In this document: in pieces, positions 24,106 through 30,931 of the stretch
Layout of the letters: each line of letters begins with the position of its first letter
Numbering within the stretch: the stretch's first letter is position 1
IMG/VR virus record: IMGVR_UViG_3300037324_000041
Coordinates: 1-44,505 of that record
Length of the DNA: 44,505 nucleotides
DNA from: a virus
Direction: 5' to 3' (one strand)
Notes under the pieces: model-generated
Database searches by the model: none
What the model was told of the DNA's origin: nothing
Seen by the model: the letters and a program-made list of their open reading frames with translations, nothing else
Position numbers and translations under genes: made by a program

Positions 24106-24540
24106 TTAAAAGGGTAAAAGTGCATAGTCGAATGATATATTTTGTACTTCTGAGTCTACTTCTCGTAAAGCTAGCTTAAAAGAAGTGCTTGTTTTTTCCC
24201 TAATGCTAAAAATTACATCATTGTTTGCGCCAAAAACTCCCGAAACGTGAACTAACGAACCTAACACTTCATATTGGTCAGTTCCCACATTTGGAAATGT
24301 AACCGTTTTAAGAACGTCAGAGCCTCCAACATCACCAATATAATAGTTTGCTATTCTTAAGAAAGGACTTGCTGCTGGGGCTGCTTGTATTGCGTTAATT
24401 TGTGTTTGCAAACTAGCAACCTCTTGTGCTATAAAATTCAATATAGCCGTTTCAACTACTCTATGTTCGGTTGCTGTTATATCGCTTTGACTAGCTAAAT
24501 TTAAATCTATAATTGCTTGTACTTCTGCTTGTGTTGCCAT
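24106..24540 (-). CDS. Putative tail-associated protein
   Basis: A 144-residue protein. The first 55 residues form a helix/coiled coil (AEVQAIIDLNLASQSDITAT, then FIAQEVASLQTQINAIQAAP), and the rest is a small beta domain (YYIGDVGGSDVLKTVTFPNV). A trimeric coiled-coil stalk plus beta head is a fiber design. It stands between two tail genes with 2- and 4-base gaps. Function inferred. Confidence 0.5.
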   Translation of the reverse strand: MATQAEVQAIIDLNLASQSDITATEHRVVETAILNFIAQEVASLQTQINAIQAAPAASPFLRIANYYIGDVGGSDVLKTVTFPNVGTDQYEVLGSLVHVSGVFGANNDVIFSIREKTSTSFKLALREVDSEVQNISFDYALLPF

Positions 24541-24544
24541 AATG

Positions 24545-25072
24545 TTAAACTATAAAATAATCGATTGTGTAGTCGTCTGCATTGTAATCTGGTGTAATAG
24601 ATTGCTCCACTTTGATAGGTAATATAAATAACCCATTACGGTCCACCTTGTATTCGTCTTGTGTTACTAATATTTTGTTAGTTGGTATAGTTGGATTTGC
24701 TCCCTCTTGAAAATAACCGTAACCCTTTATCGCTAAATTTGTTTGCTGCAATTGTATTACAGTTGGATCTACATCGTAGATAACATGGAATCGAACCCAC
24801 GCTTGGTTGTCGCTATCGTATAAACCCGCAAAAGTTGGTATGGTAATATCAAAATCTATAAAGTCATTTACTATTCTTCCAATCTCAACTCGGTCTATTG
24901 CGTTTGATCCCGTTGGGTTAAACCTTGTTTTTTGATACGAGGACTGACTAGGTACTGCCGTTATGTTACCTTGCCAAATGAATATCTGCACCGTGTAAGA
25001 AGTGCAAACAAGCGAATTGCTAGGACTGGTTAACGGAATATCAATATAATATGGCGATAATGTTTTAATCAT
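24545..25072 (-). CDS. Putative tail structural protein
   Basis: A 175-residue protein starting MIKTLSPYYIDIPLTSPSNS, beta-rich, with YTVQIFIWQGNITAVPSQSS and QAWVRFHVIYDVDP. It starts 4 bases inside the end of the gp10-like gene. Proteins with the N-terminal pattern LSPYYIxxPxxSPxxxxxCxxYTLxIxIWxG are common in Bacteroidetes phage tail operons. Exact function not established. Confidence 0.5.
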   Translation of the reverse strand: MIKTLSPYYIDIPLTSPSNSLVCTSYTVQIFIWQGNITAVPSQSSYQKTRFNPTGSNAIDRVEIGRIVNDFIDFDITIPTFAGLYDSDNQAWVRFHVIYDVDPTVIQLQQTNLAIKGYGYFQEGANPTIPTNKILVTQDEYKVDRNGLFILPIKVEQSITPDYNADDYTIDYFIV

Positions 25073-25590
25073 TTATTATTTTTTAAACTTGTTTTTAATA
25101 AATCTCTCATATCTAAACCGTACGCCTCTATTAATTCTTTAGGTAGTCTTCTCATTTCTTTGTTAAAAGCATCTGTTAAAAATCTAGTAGGCTTTTTACC
25201 TTTGTTGTAAATTGACCTTGCAATTAATAAAGCTGTTTGTTTGTAGCTTAAAAACTTGCCGCTTTTTTCATTTTTAAATTGAAATCTTTTTCTGCCAACC
25301 CAACCTATTAATGCTTTAGTTAAACCACCATTACCACTTCCAAAAGATTTTCCGTATTTGAATGGACTGTAAGGCGCTAAAGCATCGCTCTTGAATCCTT
25401 TTACTCCTTGGTCTACAAAAGAAGCGTAATCTAATGCCTCTAATGTAAATTCAATACTATTCTTTGATACTTTAATATTGTACTTTAAACTATTTCCTAA
25501 ATCTCCCGTGTCGCTTTTTCTTGCTATGTTTGCTTTGGCTCTGTTTATTATTTGAGTGCCAAAATTATCTAAGGCTTTTTTAACTAACAT
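25069..25590 (-). CDS. HK97 gp10-like tail completion protein
   Basis: A 173-residue protein. The pattern LDNFGTQIINRAKANIARKS, SLKYNIKVS and FTLEALDYASFVDQGVKGF matches the HK97_gp10/neck family, where small subunits close the head-tail joint or complete the tail end. The C-terminal half (SKGKKPTRFLTDAFNKEM-like, about 137-152) is helical and basic. It overlaps the next upstream gene by 7 bases and the downstream one by 4. Confidence 0.7.
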   Translation of the reverse strand: MLVKKALDNFGTQIINRAKANIARKSDTGDLGNSLKYNIKVSKNSIEFTLEALDYASFVDQGVKGFKSDALAPYSPFKYGKSFGSGNGGLTKALIGWVGRKRFQFKNEKSGKFLSYKQTALLIARSIYNKGKKPTRFLTDAFNKEMRRLPKELIEAYGLDMRDLLKTSLKNNK

Positions 25591-26042
25591 AATGAAACCA
25601 AAACGTTTGGCACGTCAATTGTAAATGTCATAACCCAACCATCTAATAAGTTCTTTTTACTCTCGCTCATCTGTTCGAGAGTAGGATTTTCGCTTGCGGT
25701 TATATCATTCTCCTCGAAATCTTTAAGCATCAACAACCATAATCGGTTTATAACCGATAAAGTTTCGTTTAGATTATCTATTTCGTTATCGTTATCGTAA
25801 AATTTATCTGTTGTTATCTCTTTGTTAATATCTCTTATATCCATCGCACCAATTTGGCAGTCAAACCTTATGACACTATCGCTAGGAAAAGAACAGTTAC
25901 CAATGCTAATATGTAAAAGAGGAAATATATTTTTCTTACTAATATCAACGTCTTCAAAATCGCCTTGTGTTATTGTGTTAATAAAATAATCCTGCTCGGC
26001 TAGAGTCTTAATGTATCGTAAAATTTCGCTGTATCCGTTCAT
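25584..26042 (-). CDS. Putative tail terminator-like protein
   Basis: A 152-residue protein starting MNGYSEILRYIKTLAEQDYF. The text INTITQGDFEDVDISKKNIF, then PLLHISIGNCSF and FDCQIGAMDIRD, and the final MTFTIDVPN are typical of a Bacteroidetes tail gene that precedes the gp10-like gene; by position it matches tail terminators. It is the first gene after the terminator at 26081-26108. Confidence 0.55.
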   Translation of the reverse strand: MNGYSEILRYIKTLAEQDYFINTITQGDFEDVDISKKNIFPLLHISIGNCSFPSDSVIRFDCQIGAMDIRDINKEITTDKFYDNDNEIDNLNETLSVINRLWLLMLKDFEENDITASENPTLEQMSESKKNLLDGWVMTFTIDVPNVLVSLC

Positions 26043-26080
26043 ATTTATAAAACGATAAGATTGCTAATATGTAACAAAAG

Positions 26081-26108
26081 AAAAAACCCTACTCGAATGA
26101 ATAGGGTT
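26081..26108 (-). terminator. Intrinsic terminator after the accessory pair
   Basis: On the minus strand AACCCTA pairs with TAGGGTT (26102-26108 with 26085-26091), then a run of Ts. It ends the two-gene unit 26672-26150. Confidence 0.75.
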
Positions 26109-26149
26109 GTATTAGTATTATTACGTTTTGTCTTTGCATGGTAAATAAA

Positions 26150-26473
26150 TTAAATAATTGTTACGTCTGAAAAATTCAACCAATGTTTCCAACATATTGT
26201 TTTGCTTCCGTCATTAACTCCTACGCATCTTATTAATTCATCTTTTACGACTACTTTTATAACTTCTAATTTGTAATCTTTCCAAAAAACAATATCTCCA
26301 ACTACAAATTTATACACTGGTTTCCATCTTTCCATACAAGTGGATATTGAATAAGTGTTTGTAGTAGAATTAGGATTTACATTATATCTTGGAGTTTTAT
26401 CGGCAGACAAATATTTTGAAATAGTTGCTACTTTTACACCTTGTGAATTTTGAAAATAAATTGGATATTTCAT
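26150..26473 (-). CDS. Hypothetical accessory protein
   Basis: A 107-residue protein starting MKYPIYFQNSQGVKVATISK, beta-rich, with paired aromatic residues (CMERWKPVYKFVVGDIVFWK). No family recognised. It is the second gene of a unit that has its own early-type promoter (26700-26729) and its own terminator (26081-26108), inserted between tail chaperone and tail genes. This isolates it from late control and suggests an accessory (moron) role. Confidence 0.5.
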   Translation of the reverse strand: MKYPIYFQNSQGVKVATISKYLSADKTPRYNVNPNSTTNTYSISTCMERWKPVYKFVVGDIVFWKDYKLEVIKVVVKDELIRCVGVNDGSKTICWKHWLNFSDVTII

Positions 26474-26495
26474 TTTATAAATTTATACTTCGGAA

Positions 26496-26672
26496 TTAAA
26501 CTCCGAAGTATGTTTTTAATTCTTGACTTAGTCTAATTCCTTTTTTAGTTATTTTACCACTATCTAATATTATAAAATAACCTCTTTGTCTGATTTCTAA
26601 AGTCATTCTATCTTTTTTTACTTCTGTAATTATTGGGTTAACTTTGTTGAATTTTTGCATTTGAGTTGTCAT
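26496..26672 (-). CDS. Small hypothetical accessory protein
   Basis: A 58-residue protein starting MTTQMQKFNKVNPIITEVKK. A longer frame to 26729 opens with TTG and overlaps the promoter, so the ATG at 26672 is chosen. It is basic, with a beta hairpin and a helix (IILDSGKITKKGIRLSQELK). It is first in the accessory unit with 26150-26473. Function unknown. Confidence 0.5.
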   Translation of the reverse strand: MTTQMQKFNKVNPIITEVKKDRMTLEIRQRGYFIILDSGKITKKGIRLSQELKTYFGV

Positions 26673-26699
26673 AATTTCTATTTGTTTGTTTCTATGGTG

Positions 26700-26729
26700 T
26701 AAAGATACAACCAACATTTGAATAAACAA
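26700..26729 (-). promoter_or_regulatory. Leftward promoter with extended -33 motif
   Basis: Minus strand: AAAGTATTGTTTATT with TTG at 26727-26729, a 19-base spacer, TATCTTTA at 26700-26707. It lies just after the terminator of the G/GT unit and serves 26672-26150. Confidence 0.75.
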
Positions 26730-26762
26730 TACTTTATTTAAAAAACTTTTAATTTATTTTAG

Positions 26763-26804
26763 AAAAAACCGCCTAAGTGTGCATTGTTAAGAGGCAAAGG
26801 CGGT
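26763..26804 (-). terminator. Intrinsic terminator after the tail chaperone genes
   Basis: On the minus strand ACCGCCT pairs with AGGCGGT (26798-26804 with 26768-26774) across a 23-base loop, followed by T-rich sequence. It ends the terminase and chaperone transcript and isolates the next two genes. Confidence 0.65.
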
Positions 26805-26824
26805 GTATTAAACAATAGTTTATT

Positions 26825-27576
26825 TTACAATTCGGTTATTTGCTTACCGTTAGATTTATTCTGAGCACTTATGATTGCTTTATTTTCCACCACCTCGCAA
26901 CTCAAAAATAACAAACATTTATGCAAACTTAGTTGAGTTACTTTATCAATCGCAAAGATATCGTCTTTAGCTAACTTCTTAATAGTAGGATACCATCCCC
27001 AATCTTTAAAGTAATTTGCCATTTCATCTCCCTCGCTTATTCCACGTTCAAATATTTCAGGGTATAATCCTCTAACTCGTTGGCTAAATTCAAAAAAAAA
27101 ACCAGCGCGCCATTAGCAATATTTAAAGGCATCGATTTCATTCGTTCTGCATATTCCGCAGTACCTTTGTAACTTTCTATTTCATACCTACCGTGTGCTT
27201 TATTTCTTATCGGTCGGAATAGTATAGCCATTAGATTATGTAAATCATTTTGGCTTGTTTGGTATTTCTCTAGGTCTGCAAACTCTCCTAAACTTATTTC
27301 CTCAAAGTCATTTATAAATCCAAATTCTAAACCATCTAATTTAAAGGTAGCTTGAAATTTTGCATCTGTATTTAACGCAATATCTACTTGCTTACTTATA
27401 CGCTCAAAGTCAATAGCTTTTAAGCTGCCTAAATCTTTGTGAGGTATGTTTGTAAAGATTGATACTTTACGTTTGTTAAAATTCATTATATCCAAGTCGC
27501 GCTCTAGTAATTCCATATACTTTTGAAACTGCCCTAATGTAACCTCGCTAATATTTTCTGGTATGTTTATTTTCAT
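26825..27576 (-). CDS. Tail assembly chaperone GT, made by -1 frameshift
   Basis: A ten-T run on the minus strand (27092-27101) near the end of gene G allows the T TTT TTT slip. After a -1 shift the frame stays open for about 90 codons through FEFSQRVRGLYPEIFERGIS, then NYFKDWGWYPTIKKLAKDDI and IDKVTQLSLHKCLLFLSCE, stopping at 26825. The product is about 250 residues. The T extension with WGWY..I..LA is a recurring signature of tail chaperone C-termini. The isolated frame 26825-27022 also has its own ATG, but the uninterrupted -1 frame favours frameshift expression. In lambda, GT recruits the tape measure. Confidence 0.8.
27037..27576 (-). CDS. Tail assembly chaperone G
   Basis: A 179-residue protein starting MKINIPENISEVTLGQFQKY, helical, with FINDFEEISLGEFADLEKYQ near 110 and HNLMAILFRPIRNKAHGRYE near 132, ending ALVFFLNLANELEDYTLKYL. 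This is the pattern of Bacteroidetes phage G-type chaperones that keep the tape measure soluble. It lies immediately after TerL, apart from the main tail block. The slippery T-run is 55 bases before its stop. Confidence 0.72.
   Translation of the reverse strand: MKINIPENISEVTLGQFQKYMELLERDLDIMNFNKRKVSIFTNIPHKDLGSLKAIDFERISKQVDIALNTDAKFQATFKLDGLEFGFINDFEEISLGEFADLEKYQTSQNDLHNLMAILFRPIRNKAHGRYEIESYKGTAEYAERMKSMPLNIANGALVFFLNLANELEDYTLKYLNVE
27092..27101 (-). promoter_or_regulatory. Programmed -1 frameshift site (poly-T)
   Basis: Ten consecutive Ts on the minus strand, read GTT TTT TTT TTG in frame 0. Any T TTT TTT heptamer there can slip -1, and the -1 frame has no stop until 26825. A G/GT pair joined by a slip near the end of the first frame is conserved in dsDNA phage tails. 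Confidence 0.8.
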
Positions 27577-27578
27577 AA

Positions 27579-28790
27579 TTATCTTATATCAAATTTTCCT
27601 CTATGTGGGTTACTTAAATGAAAGAACACATTGTATCTTATTGCGTCGATTGCGTGATTCCAATTATCCACAAACAAACTACTTGCTTTATCGCTGTATA
27701 CGTAGTTGTTTAACTCCTTAGCTACATTAACGCTTTCTTTATCTATTACTAACTGATAGTCACGCATTAGCTCAATACCAGCCTTAATACTTCCAGCACC
27801 TTTTTCGGTTGCCTGTATGTTAAATCCGTATCGTTGTATTTCTTCTATTAATCTAGGCTCTGCACTATCCGCAATTATTAATTCTTTGCCCGATACATTT
27901 TGTTTGTAGATCATTGCCAACTCGCTTGTTGTTAACTTTGGCTTGTATAACAATTCTTTAACGTATATTATTTTTAACTTACGATCTATTGCTACTTTAA
28001 CTAATGTGCTAGGGTCAATACTAAATCCAAAATCCGCACCAAAGGAATAAGGTAGAGTAGTATCAAACTCTCCAAACTTCCAATTTGTAAATACAACACC
28101 TTCCGCTTTGTCTAACCAGCCACCTAGTATTTGATGTTCGTACTTCTTAGGGTTGTTTTCTTTGATTAATTCTATTTCGTTAATAAAATCTGTATTAAGA
28201 TTATCTAAGTTGTTTAGGTACGTTGTATGTATGTAGGTCGTGTTACCTTTAACGCCGTTAAATCCTTCCGTTACTCCAGCCTCTTCAAAAAACTTTCTAT
28301 AAATCCAATGCTCTTTTGTTGCTGGATTAAGTATAAGTATAATTCTATTCTGTTTATTTTTAATTCTGATAGATAAATTTATCTTATCAAAAGTACTTTC
28401 ATCTGTCAACTCTTCTGCTTCATCTAACACCCAAGTGGTAACGCCCGTAATCGATTTTAAGTTAGCCGTCTGGTCCCCCGAACTTGTTTTAATACCTCTA
28501 AAGATTATCTCGCTGTTTGTTTGCTTATTCTTTATTTCTGTTTTATTTACGTCAAAAACATAATTCATTTCAAGTAAGTCTATTTTCTCTTGAAACTCTG
28601 GTATAACTGACAAGTGCGCAGAAGTCATTGTTTGTCTAGTGTATAGTATTTTATGCCCTGACTCAAAAGATAGTAGACTTGTAAACCTACCTACTTCAAA
28701 TGACTTGCCAGAACCACGCCCACCAGTAACAACAAAGTATCTAGTATCATTACTTAAACTATTCCAAATCGGTTTTTGTTTGGCTATCAT
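27579..28790 (-). CDS. terL: Terminase large subunit, PBSX type
   Basis: A 403-residue packaging ATPase-nuclease. Walker A GRGSGKS at 24-30; the motor Arg region ILYTRQTMTSAHLSVIPEFQ; Walker B TWVLDEAEEL near 117-126; coupling motif IILILNPATKEHWIYRKFF; nuclease acidic residues FGADFGFSIDPSTLV (near 250), LIIADSAEPRLI, and a final NHAIDAIRYNVF. It belongs to the PBSX/phage_term_2 group. Its ATG overlaps the end of TerS by 32 bases. It converts ATP energy into DNA packaging and cuts the concatemer. Confidence 0.92.
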   Translation of the reverse strand: MIAKQKPIWNSLSNDTRYFVVTGGRGSGKSFEVGRFTSLLSFESGHKILYTRQTMTSAHLSVIPEFQEKIDLLEMNYVFDVNKTEIKNKQTNSEIIFRGIKTSSGDQTANLKSITGVTTWVLDEAEELTDESTFDKINLSIRIKNKQNRIILILNPATKEHWIYRKFFEEAGVTEGFNGVKGNTTYIHTTYLNNLDNLNTDFINEIELIKENNPKKYEHQILGGWLDKAEGVVFTNWKFGEFDTTLPYSFGADFGFSIDPSTLVKVAIDRKLKIIYVKELLYKPKLTTSELAMIYKQNVSGKELIIADSAEPRLIEEIQRYGFNIQATEKGAGSIKAGIELMRDYQLVIDKESVNVAKELNNYVYSDKASSLFVDNWNHAIDAIRYNVFFHLSNPHRGKFDIR

Positions 28791-29031
28791 ATAAATCTTT
28801 TATACTAAAATCATTAACCTCGTGCGTGTTGTGTTGGTCGATTACTTGCTTAGGCATACCAAAGTTATACTGAAAGAATAATTTAACCGCCCAATCTTTG
28901 CCATCTTCTAACGCTGATTGTAGTGCAGCAAATGCTAAAGGCTCAAGTGGTGTTAATTTTTCAATTAAACTTTGTTCTTCTGCTTTACTCTTGCGACCTG
29001 CGTTTTCTCTTGCTCCTCCAGCCTTACCCAT
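28759..29031 (-). CDS. terS: Terminase small subunit
   Basis: A 90-residue protein starting MGKAGGARENAGRKSKAEEQ, then a helical part LEPLAFAALQSALEDGKDWA and a C-terminal tail VNDFSIKDLYDSQTKTD. The GGARxNAGRKxK start and a helical centre with VKLFFQYNFGMPK are typical of small terminases in Bacteroidetes phages. It overlaps TerL, which supports the assignment. It differs from the P27 protein at 759-1229, so two phages are represented. Confidence 0.75.
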   Translation of the reverse strand: MGKAGGARENAGRKSKAEEQSLIEKLTPLEPLAFAALQSALEDGKDWAVKLFFQYNFGMPKQVIDQHNTHEVNDFSIKDLYDSQTKTDLE

Positions 29032-29068
29032 TTTGATATATTTTGATTATTCAATTAATTTATAGTTG

Positions 29069-29141
29069 CATACGGTGTATGAATCGAACCTACCCACTCA
29101 GTGTTGGAGACCAAGTCGCCTACCTTTGAACATTACCGCAT
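29069..29141 (-). tRNA. tRNA-Trp (CCA), phage-borne
   Basis: Read on the minus strand: acceptor ATGCGGT pairs with ACCGTAT (7 pairs, one G-U); anticodon stem TTGGT/ACTGA with loop CTCCAAC, anticodon CCA; T-arm GTAGG TTCGATT CATAC with a normal T-loop and one mismatch; D-loop with AAAGGTAGG. Length 73 without encoded CCA (the next bases are CAA). The weak D stem (3 pairs) and wobble-rich anticodon stem suggest a diverged phage tRNA. It lies 38 bases before TerS in the late operon. Confidence 0.75.
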
Positions 29142-29251
29142 TTCTAATTCATGCAAAAACTACACATTAATAACGATGAATATTTAATATTGTAACTTAT
29201 TGGAAGAAAGTATTGCCTAAACACGCTTTTATGTATTCTTAGTTTCATTAA

Positions 29252-29455
29252 TTACCAATTTTTACCAGTAAACCAATTGTTTTTTGATTTATACTCCGAT
29301 AGCAAAACAATTATTAACCATATAGTTCCGAAAAAAGGAATAAACCAAATACTAGGAACTATGTCATCTTCGTCATAATCTATTTTATAAATTATTTTAT
29401 TTAACCATCTGTTAAAAAATATACTTATAATGTATACTATAATTAGTGCTATCAT
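29252..29455 (-). CDS. Small two-TM membrane protein
   Basis: A 67-residue protein with two hydrophobic segments (ALIIVYIISIFF at the start and IWFIPFFGTIWLIIVLLSEY near 38-57) separated by an acidic loop (YKIDYDEDDIV). It overlaps the sigma-like gene by 4 bases (ATGA). It may be an exclusion or lysis-timing protein; no family recognised. Confidence 0.5.
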   Translation of the reverse strand: MIALIIVYIISIFFNRWLNKIIYKIDYDEDDIVPSIWFIPFFGTIWLIIVLLSEYKSKNNWFTGKNW

Positions 29456-29868
29456 AATTTTTTATTTGCTTTTATCTTTGCCTTCTTCTCTATCCTGCTA
29501 ACGGTCATAAAATTTATCTTATAGCGCCTTTCTATTTCCCTTAGTGAGTTATCGTATCTAAGTATTAATATCTTTCGCTCTTTCCAAGTTAAGCAATCAG
29601 GAACTTTATAAATAGTATCTTGTTCTTCTTCTTCGGTCGCTAGGTTTGCGCTTAGTTCGCAGTGCATACGTTTGTTCTCAGACTTTAACCAATCCAACCA
29701 AACAGACTTTAATGTGAAATAAATATAAAAATCGTTTAGTTCTTTGTCGTAGTCTTTTAACTTAAGATACATTTCGCTTACTATGTCATCAGCTAAAAAT
29801 TGGTCTTTGCAAATACCTCTAGCCATCTTCACCCACAAATCGTGTTTTAAACAAAGAATTTCTAACAT
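29452..29868 (-). CDS. Sigma-70-like factor, probable late-gene regulator
   Basis: A 138-residue protein. Residues 1-60 resemble sigma region 2 (KHDLWVKMARGICKDQFLAD, then DIVSEMYLKLKDYD), and residues 93-135 region 4 with an HTH (LTWKERKILILRYDNSLREI, then YKINFMTVSRIEKKAK). It is small, like ECF/phage sigma factors. It lies right before TerS/TerL and the virion genes, after the early genes, so it could switch on late transcription. A TATATTTG at 29889-29896 lies upstream, without an obvious TTG box. Confidence 0.7.
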   Translation of the reverse strand: MLEILCLKHDLWVKMARGICKDQFLADDIVSEMYLKLKDYDKELNDFYIYFTLKSVWLDWLKSENKRMHCELSANLATEEEEQDTIYKVPDCLTWKERKILILRYDNSLREIERRYKINFMTVSRIEKKAKIKANKKL

Positions 29869-29930
29869 ATTAATAAAATTAAGTTATACAAATATAATTT
29901 AAAAATGTTAATATGTTAGAAATATGATTT

Positions 29931-30332
29931 TTACTTTATTATTTCAAACTTGTAACCGATAATATCTTCTGCTTGTTGTTGGGTTAGTTTTATTTTTCTA
30001 TTGTCTGTAATAAATCCAGATTTCGATTCAGAATAACTTTCTGAACAAAAGCTCCATCTTAAATTCTCAAAATCGCTACCTTTTAATAGTTCTTTTACCG
30101 TTTTCTTTTTTGGTTCTTTGTAACTAAGTATTTCTGCAAAAGTACATTCATCTGCAATTTTTATATTATTTACTGAAACTTCCGCATCTATCCAATACCC
30201 GCCTGGCCATTCGTGTATATCTCTAATGATTTTAATCTTAGTCAAGTCGTAAATTCTATTGCTAGATAAACATTTAACTTCTTTAGCATTCTTAAAATGT
30301 TCTTTGACTTCTTCTAAAGTTGGTGTTTTCAT
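29931..30332 (-). CDS. Hypothetical phage protein
   Basis: A 133-residue protein starting MKTPTLEEVKEHFKNAKEVK. It contains KIIRDIHEWPGGYWIDAEVS and a closing HTQ-free helix (KIKLTQQQAEDIIGYKFEII). The N-terminal pattern TPTLEEVKEHFKNAKEV is common in Bacteroidetes mobile elements, often with no known role. It is followed by the sigma-like gene and preceded by a 25-codon frame that overlaps its start. Confidence 0.5.
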   Translation of the reverse strand: MKTPTLEEVKEHFKNAKEVKCLSSNRIYDLTKIKIIRDIHEWPGGYWIDAEVSVNNIKIADECTFAEILSYKEPKKKTVKELLKGSDFENLRWSFCSESYSESKSGFITDNRKIKLTQQQAEDIIGYKFEIIK

Positions 30333-30406
30333 AATTTTATTTTTAAGTTTAATTTTTCAATCCATTTTGCATAATCGTTTCTAAATTTTAATATAGCTTT
30401 TATCAT
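30329..30406 (-). CDS. 25-residue microprotein with ATGA junctions
   Basis: ATG at 30406 overlaps the TGA stop of 30403-30660, and its own TGA overlaps the ATG at 30332 (ATGA on both sides). The product MIKAILKFRNDYAKWIEKLN plus five residues is a basic amphipathic helix. Two perfect overlaps are the only evidence for translation. It could be a coupling leader rather than a functional peptide. Confidence 0.4.
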   Translation of the reverse strand: MIKAILKFRNDYAKWIEKLNLKIKL

Positions 30407-30660
30407 AATTGATCGAGAGTTAAAAAGTTTAGTTTGCTTTGTAGTATTGTTGTTTGCCTTGTTACATAAACAATATGATGACTTGTAACAAAAGGATTAT
30501 TTTTATAAAGCCTTATTTCGTTTACTTGATTATCGTTGTACATTCGTCCTAGCTTAAACTGCTTTTCTACGTGTTCTAAGTTTAGATATTTAACTCTTGA
30601 CCTTACGGTTTCATAACCTATATTTAAGAAGTCTGCTATTTGTTTTTTGTTGCGTAACAT
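30403..30660 (-). CDS. HTH-type DNA-binding protein
   Basis: An 85-residue protein starting MLRNKKQIADFLNIGYETVR. Residues 3-35 form a helix-turn-helix (KKQIADFLNIGYETVRSRVK), followed by a charged part (NDNQVNEIRLYKN). The frame extends to 30714, but the ATG at 30660 overlaps the preceding stop (TAATG) and is preferred. Likely a small regulator of the middle/late switch, close to the sigma-like gene. Confidence 0.55.
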   Translation of the reverse strand: MLRNKKQIADFLNIGYETVRSRVKYLNLEHVEKQFKLGRMYNDNQVNEIRLYKNNPFVTSHHIVYVTRQTTILQSKLNFLTLDQL

Positions 30661-30812
30661 TATAAATGTTTTTTTTCGTAATCCTTGCAGATAACATTCA
30701 AAGCCTCTATACATTCTCTAAACATTTCTAAAGGCACTTTCTTTTGTAGGTTTTTTTGCTTGTAAGTCTTACTAGGTCTGCCCGCTCCTTTTGGATTTTT
30801 TTCTGTTTTCAT
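30660..30812 (-). CDS. Small basic phage protein
   Basis: A 50-residue protein starting MKTEKNPKGAGRPSKTYKQK, with an N-terminal PKGAGRP motif (an AT-hook-like GRP) followed by KVPLEMFRECIEALNVICKD. Small proteins with N-terminal PKGAGRPxK are frequent in Bacteroidetes phages. It is first in the operon driven by the promoter at 30831-30860. May bind DNA; unproven. Confidence 0.55.
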   Translation of the reverse strand: MKTEKNPKGAGRPSKTYKQKNLQKKVPLEMFRECIEALNVICKDYEKKHL

Positions 30813-30830
30813 AATTTATATTTGTTTTTA

Positions 30831-30860
30831 CAAAGATACAACACTTTTACTATTAAACAA
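30831..30860 (-). promoter_or_regulatory. Leftward promoter with extended -33 motif
   Basis: Minus strand: AAAGTATTGTTTAAT with TTG at 30858-30860, a 19-base spacer, TATCTTTG at 30831-30838. It starts the unit of small regulators that runs towards the sigma-like gene. Confidence 0.85.
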
Positions 30861-30931
30861 TACTTTTATTAAAATTAATTTGATACGCTCTATAAATATA
30901 ATATTTAGACTTTGGCAACTATTTAAAATTT

